Below, piece after piece: positions 7,166-10,245 of a stretch of DNA of 10,245 nt. Each line of letters opens with the position of its first letter. The stretch's first letter is position 1. The stretch spans positions 2,765,519 to 2,775,763 of the forward strand of contig CP070650.1 of assembly GCA_020354595.1 (NCBI GenBank), written 5' to 3'. The notes beneath the pieces are model-generated. The model saw nothing but the letters and a program-made list of their open reading frames with translations, did no database searches and was not told the DNA's origin. Position numbers and translations under genes: made by a program. This DNA is from Myxococcales bacterium. Its GTDB lineage: Bacteria > Myxococcota_A > Polyangia > Polyangiales > Houyiibacteriaceae.

Positions 7166-7786
7166 ATGAAACCAGTTGTAGGGCTCACTGGTGGGATCGC
7201 GAGCGGGAAGACCACGGTGTCCAAGATGTTCGCCGACCTCGGCATTCCGATCATCGACGCCGACGAGCTCGCGCGCGAAGTCGTCGAGCCGGGTACACCA
7301 GGGCTCGCGGCGATCGTCGAGGAGTTTGGTGAGGACGTGCTCGACGAAGAGGGCGGGCTCGACCGCAAGAAGGTCGCCGACCTGGTGTTCGGCGACGAAG
7401 AGGCGCGCGAGACGCTCAACGCGATCATGCACCCGCGCATCGGCGCCGCGGGCGCCAAATACGTTCAGGGGTATCAAGATCATCCCGCGCCCTACGTCAT
7501 CTACGAAGGAGCGCTGCTGGTTGAAACCGGCGCACACAAGGGTTTCTCCGCGCTCGTGGTCGTCAGCGCGGAAGAGTCCGTTCAGCGTTTGCGGCTGATC
7601 GCGCGTGACGGTTTCACCGTGCACGACGCCAACGCGCGCATCGAGGCGCAGCTTCCGCTCGACCGCAAAGTCGCCGTCGCTGACTTCGTCGTCAGCAACA
7701 ACGGAGACCTCGAGGGTACGCGCCGGCAGGTCAACGAGATCCACGAGCAGCTCGTGGCGCGATTCGGGTCGGGGGAGTCGGCGTAG
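7166..7786 (+). CDS. coaE: Dephospho-CoA kinase
   Basis: Cytosolic enzyme for the last step of coenzyme A synthesis: ATP-dependent phosphorylation of the 3'-hydroxyl of dephospho-CoA. 206 residues, typical for CoaE. It shows the P-loop GGIASGKTT (9-17), DADELARE (31-38) with the substrate-binding acidic residues, IMHPRI (87-92), YEGALLVETG (113-122) in place of the usual PLLFE segment, and a C-terminal RLRLIARDGFT...RIEAQ...ADFVVSNNGDL block that matches the family lid and core. The ATG at 7166 gives the canonical N-terminus; upstream in-frame starts would run into the antisense of dtd. No obvious ribosome binding site. Its TAG stop shares one base with the GTG of the next gene (TAGTG), so the two form an operon. 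Confidence 0.96.
   Translation: MKPVVGLTGGIASGKTTVSKMFADLGIPIIDADELAREVVEPGTPGLAAIVEEFGEDVLDEEGGLDRKKVADLVFGDEEARETLNAIMHPRIGAAGAKYVQGYQDHPAPYVIYEGALLVETGAHKGFSALVVVSAEESVQRLRLIARDGFTVHDANARIEAQLPLDRKVAVADFVVSNNGDLEGTRRQVNEIHEQLVARFGSGESA
7771..7777 (+). promoter_or_regulatory. Ribosome binding site for the SDR-like gene
   Basis: GGGGGAG inside the 3' end of coaE, 8 nt before the GTG at 7786. It supports the GTG start and the TAGTG overlap. Confidence 0.6.
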
Positions 7787-8844
7787 TGGGCACCTTAGCG
7801 AGGTCCGTGCTGGTGACGGGATTCCCGGGACGCCAACCCGCGGTCCATTTAGTGCGCGAGCTTGCACTTGTCGGCGAGCGGTCGGTTTGCTGCCTGGTGA
7901 CCGAAGGCCGCGAGGCGCGCGCGCAGGAGCTGCTGCTAGCTCTTCCGCAAGACGCGCGCGAGCGCGTGTCGCTTTGGATCGGCGACCCCCGCTCGATCGA
8001 CCTCGGCCTGAGCGGCGAAGAGCTCGCGCAGCTGACCGAGCGCGTCGAGGTGATTCACCATTGCGCGACGATCACCGACCCCGCGGCCACGAAGGAAGAA
8101 GCGGCCGGTAACGTCAAGTCGGCTGCCGAGATCCTGGAGTTTGCCGAGTCCTCGCCGCGCCTCAAGCGCCTCGCATTCTGGTCGAGCGCGACGGTCTCCG
8201 GTAACCGAGAGGGTTTCGTTCGGGAAACCGAGCTCACCGACGAAGTGGGTTTCCGAAACCACGTCGAGGAGTCGCTCTACCGCGCCGAACGCCTGCTCCG
8301 CGAGAGCATGGACGAGCTCCCGATCGTCGTTCTACGCCCCGCCCTCATGGTAGGGGACTCCATGACCGGCGAGATCGAAGACCTCTCCGGTTTGTATCTA
8401 TTGATTCGGTTCCTTCTGAGCGCCCCCGAGGACTACCGAATTCCGACGCCAAGCCGCACCGGCGTCCGGATCAGCGCCGTCCCGGTCGACTACGCCGTCA
8501 AAGCGGCCATCAAGATCACCGAAGACGAGCGCTCCATCGGCCAGACCTTTCACATCGTCGACCCGAAGCCCCTCACGGTGCACGCCGCCCTGCGTCTGTT
8601 TGCCGAAGCGACCGGTCGCCCTGCCCCCCGGGAGCACGATCCACTCAACCTGGCTACCGCCCTCATGCGCGCCCCCGGCATGCAACGCTTCACCAACACC
8701 ACCCGAGCCTTCCTCGACCACTTGAAGACCGATGTCATCTACGACGATCGAAACACCCGAGAGCTCCTAGCCGGCACGGGAATCAGCTGCCCGGACTTGG
8801 CTAGCTACGTCGACGTCATGGTGGTGCGCGCCCGGAACGAATGA
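7786..8844 (+). CDS. Extended SDR-type Rossmann protein with degenerate active site (thioester-reductase/NAD_binding_4-like)
   Basis: 352 residues. It resembles extended short-chain dehydrogenases of the thioester-reductase/male-sterility group. Visible landmarks are the nucleotide-binding turn VTGFPGRQP (10-18), GDPR (66-69), VIHHCA (89-94), GNVKSA (108-113), WSSATVSGN (132-140), LRPALMVGDSMTGEI (183-197) and VPVDYAVKAA (232-241). Two key features are off. The third glycine of TGxxGxxG is missing (TGFPGRQP), and at the YxxxK site the usual N-x-Y-x-x-S-K pattern reads NHVEESL (158-164), i.e. Tyr to Val and Lys to Leu. A Tyr follows at 165 but without a Lys four residues on (YRAER). So it may be a non-catalytic binding or regulatory protein, or a reductase with a shifted catalytic group. 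Substrate unknown. The GTG start at 7786 overlaps the coaE stop and has GGGGGAG 8 nt upstream, suggesting coupled translation; any link to CoA thioesters is inference from the neighbour. Confidence 0.8.
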   Translation: MGTLARSVLVTGFPGRQPAVHLVRELALVGERSVCCLVTEGREARAQELLLALPQDARERVSLWIGDPRSIDLGLSGEELAQLTERVEVIHHCATITDPAATKEEAAGNVKSAAEILEFAESSPRLKRLAFWSSATVSGNREGFVRETELTDEVGFRNHVEESLYRAERLLRESMDELPIVVLRPALMVGDSMTGEIEDLSGLYLLIRFLLSAPEDYRIPTPSRTGVRISAVPVDYAVKAAIKITEDERSIGQTFHIVDPKPLTVHAALRLFAEATGRPAPREHDPLNLATALMRAPGMQRFTNTTRAFLDHLKTDVIYDDRNTRELLAGTGISCPDLASYVDVMVVRARNE

Positions 8845-8882
8845 AGCGGCGACCCGCGGTGTCATCCGAAGGCCGCCGTTTT
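8845..8882 (+). terminator. Weak candidate terminator after the SDR-like gene
   Basis: Immediately after the TGA, CGGCG (8847-8851) can pair with CGCCG (8874-8878), extended by a G-T and an A-T pair, and is followed by TTTT. The 22-nt loop is long and the stem short, so this is only a possibility. Confidence 0.3.
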
Positions 8883-9015
8883 GTGTGATGGGGTTGCTCG
8901 GCCACGAGGGTGCGATGAAGAAAATCTTCCTCCCAGCCCGTCTTGGGGCCGGGCCTTAAATGGAACTTGGGTCGTCGCGAACTCAGTGTCCATACGTAAT
9001 TCTTGCCCTTTTTTG

Positions 9016-9093
9016 GAGGCGCAGTGGTTGCACCTCGATGCCTGAAAGCCGGCCCCCCAACCATTGGGCTTTCGCCCGGTTCGTGCCGAACCG
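9016..9093 (-). ncRNA. Candidate structured RNA (hairpin cluster)
   Basis: Read on the minus strand, three stems lie in a row: CGGTTCG-GCA-CGAACCG (9093-9077, 7 bp), GGGC-GAAA-GCCC (9077-9066, a GNRA tetraloop), and GAGGTGC-AACCACT-GCGCCTC (9036-9016, 7 bp with one G-U). On the plus strand the third stem would contain a C-A mismatch and the second would lose its GNRA loop, so the minus strand is favoured. Alternative pairings compete with the tetraloop stem: GAAAGCC with GGCTTTC (9073-9067 with 9050-9044) and CCCAA with TTGGG (9068-9064 with 9060-9056). No known RNA family is recognised. It could instead be a dispersed intergenic repeat or the tail of the pmbA transcript. Confidence 0.3.
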
Positions 9094-9142
9094 CGCAGCA
9101 TTTTCACTTCATGAGCTCGACGTCGGGCCGAATGAAATCGTC

Positions 9143-9176
9143 AAAAAGTGACACAGCCCCCCGGCCGCGTGGGGGC
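9143..9176 (-). terminator. Candidate rho-independent terminator of pmbA
   Basis: About 30 bp after the pmbA stop, GCCCCC and GGGGGC (9176-9171 and 9161-9156) form a 6-bp GC stem with a 9-nt loop. On the minus strand it is followed by TGTGTCAC and then TTTTT (9147-9143). The 8-nt gap before the T run makes it imperfect. Confidence 0.4.
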
Positions 9177-9205
9177 GGCGATGGGGCGCGCGCTGGTGGA
9201 GTGGG

Positions 9206-10245
9206 TCAGCTGCCGGCCAGGGTCATGGTGGAGACGCGGAATGTTGGGGAGGTGATTGAGGTGCGGTGATCGACATCGTTGGCGACGGAGTCGATACGTT
9301 GCAGCAATTGGTCCAGGTTCAAAGAGATTGTGACCTCGGATATGGGGCGGCCGAGTTCTCCGTTTTCGATCAGGAAGCCTGAGGCGCCACGGCTGAAGTC
9401 GCCTGTTACGGAATTGAACCCGAAGCCCATCATGCCGGTGACGTAGAGGCCGTGCTTGGTGTCGGCGATCAGGTCGTCGCGGGAGATGGCGCCGGGCTGG
9501 AGCGTCAGGTTGCTCGTCGAGGGGGAGATGCCGCCCGAGGGTGACCTGGATGCGCTAGCGGTGCTGCGCCGGCCGAGCTTTCGCGCGCTGTAGGTGTCGA
9601 GCAAATAGGTTTGAAGCTTACCGTCCTGCACGACGACATTGCGGCGCGATAGGAGGCCTTCGCCGTCGAAGGCGCGCGAACCCGGTCCGCGCGCGAGGAA
9701 TGGGTCGTCGATGATGGTGACGAGCTCGCTCGCCACGAGGGAGCCAACGCGGTCGACCAGATAGGAGCTCTTGCGCCAAATCGAGCCGCCGAGAACGCAT
9801 CCCGCGAACAGGCCCAGTATCGATCGCGCGGCATCTTTGTCGAAGATCACCGGCAGCTCTTGCGTCGGCAGCTTCTTTGCGCCGAGTTGAGCGATCGTGC
9901 GCCGCGCGGCTTCTTCTCCGACGGCTTGGCTGCTTTCGAGGTCGCCGTAGTGACGGGAAGCGGACCAGTGGTAACCGCGTCGCTTCTTCCCGTCTTCATC
10001 GTCGGCAACCGGGGTGACGACCACCGAGGCGTAGGTTCCCAAGTCGCTCCCCGCGAACCCCCCGCTCGTCACCAAAGCGCTCACGCCCCGCACCCGGGTG
10101 AACGACGCGCCCTCGCTGTTGGTGATGCGAGAGTCGAAATCGAACGCAGCGCGCTCGCCGGTGAGTGATCGCTCGAGGGCCTCGTCCGCGGTAATGCCGC
10201 CCACCGCGTCGTCGAAGGTCTCGAGGTCCCTCCACTGCGCTTGGC
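9206..10245 (-). CDS. pmbA: PmbA/TldE metalloprotease-family protein (5' end cut by window edge)
   Basis: TldE subunit of the TldD/TldE protease, which in other bacteria degrades unfolded peptides and matures modified peptides such as microcin B17. TldD carries the zinc HExxxH site; TldE is its metal-free partner, and no HExxxH is seen here. 345 residues are visible, with the frame open to the right edge; about 100 N-terminal residues are missing if the length is near the 450 of E. coli PmbA. Family landmarks in order are RITNSEGASF, HWSASRHYGDLES, VGEEAARR, LGAKKLPTQELPVIF, AGCVLGGSIWRKSSYL, IIDDPFLARGPGSRAFDGEGL, DGKLQTYLLDTYSARKLG, TSNLTLQPG and GLYVTGMMGFGFNSVTGDFSRGASG (given here only in part). 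A GTG at 10204 is an internal codon, not the start, since homology continues upstream. A tldD gene would be expected nearby or elsewhere in the genome; none is in the window. Confidence 0.93.
   Translation of the reverse strand, partial: QAQWRDLETFDDAVGGITADEALERSLTGERAAFDFDSRITNSEGASFTRVRGVSALVTSGGFAGSDLGTYASVVVTPVADDEDGKKRRGYHWSASRHYGDLESSQAVGEEAARRTIAQLGAKKLPTQELPVIFDKDAARSILGLFAGCVLGGSIWRKSSYLVDRVGSLVASELVTIIDDPFLARGPGSRAFDGEGLLSRRNVVVQDGKLQTYLLDTYSARKLGRRSTASASRSPSGGISPSTSNLTLQPGAISRDDLIADTKHGLYVTGMMGFGFNSVTGDFSRGASGFLIENGELGRPISEVTISLNLDQLLQRIDSVANDVDHRTSITSPTFRVSTMTLAGS

Larger units (their letters stand above)
8845..9205. other. Gene-free 361-bp intergenic region between converging genes
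   Basis: Between the 3' ends of the SDR-like gene and pmbA. Short open frames exist on both strands, but none has a good ribosome binding site or a recognisable domain. One minus-strand frame (9107-8862, 81 codons) contains a CNHC motif and a GFQASRCNHC stretch; I could not support it as a gene. The region is notable for several small perfect hairpins, including GAAGA-AAA-TCTTC (8917-8929), GCCCG/CGGGC (8936-8954) and the cluster at 9016-9093. Confidence 0.6.

Noticed and set aside
7100..7867. Long in-frame upstream extension of dtd on the minus strand (about 256 extra codons)
   Set aside because: It runs antisense through coaE and into the SDR-like gene. Dtd proteins are about 150 residues and begin MRxVxQRV, which fixes the start at 7099.
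9077..9105. CGGTTCG-TGC-CGAACCG hairpin with ATTTTC downstream as a plus-strand terminator
   Set aside because: The T run is 7-8 nt away from the stem and over 230 bp from the SDR-like stop; strand details of the neighbouring stems favour the minus strand.
9003..9269. 88-codon plus-strand frame crossing the pmbA 3' end
   Set aside because: Overlaps the end of pmbA antisense, no domain and no convincing ribosome binding site.

Overview
The window is high-GC, densely coded bacterial DNA. The best guess for the source is a myxobacterium-like member of the Myxococcota (former Deltaproteobacteria). This rests on gene style: tandem PEGA repeats joined to an outer-membrane barrel, a GspC-like PDZ lipoprotein, a transglycosylase with a very long periplasmic-type N-terminal part, and strong codon-position GC bias. 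It is an inference, not a proof.

Left block, minus strand, about 7099 down to 1. Six genes read leftward: D-aminoacyl-tRNA deacylase (dtd), a monofunctional GT51 peptidoglycan transglycosylase with an AsmA-like N-terminal region, a protein with five PEGA domains and a C-terminal beta-barrel, thymidylate kinase (tmk), a PDZ-domain lipoprotein, and heme A synthase (ctaA/COX15), which runs off the left edge. The PEGA, tmk and lipoprotein genes are joined by two successive 4-bp ATGA stop/start overlaps, and ctaA begins about 21 bp after the lipoprotein stop. This looks like one co-translated unit mixing envelope and housekeeping functions.

Centre, plus strand, 7166 to 8844. Dephospho-CoA kinase (coaE) diverges from dtd across a 66-bp gap that holds a perfect inverted repeat. 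It is followed, with a 1-bp TAGTG overlap, by an extended SDR-type Rossmann protein whose YxxxK catalytic pair looks replaced.

Right block. From 8845 to 9205 there is no convincing gene, but several hairpins cluster there. Their details (a GNRA tetraloop, and a G-U pair instead of a C-A mismatch) favour a minus-strand RNA. From 9206 to the right edge lies the 3' part of pmbA/tldE on the minus strand.

Most of the window is ordinary core genome. The points worth a second look are the thymidylate kinase P-loop without its lysine, the SDR protein with a degenerate active site, the AsmA-like/GT51 fusion, the PEGA/barrel fusion, and the structured intergenic stretch. No mobile element, CRISPR array, tRNA or rRNA was seen.
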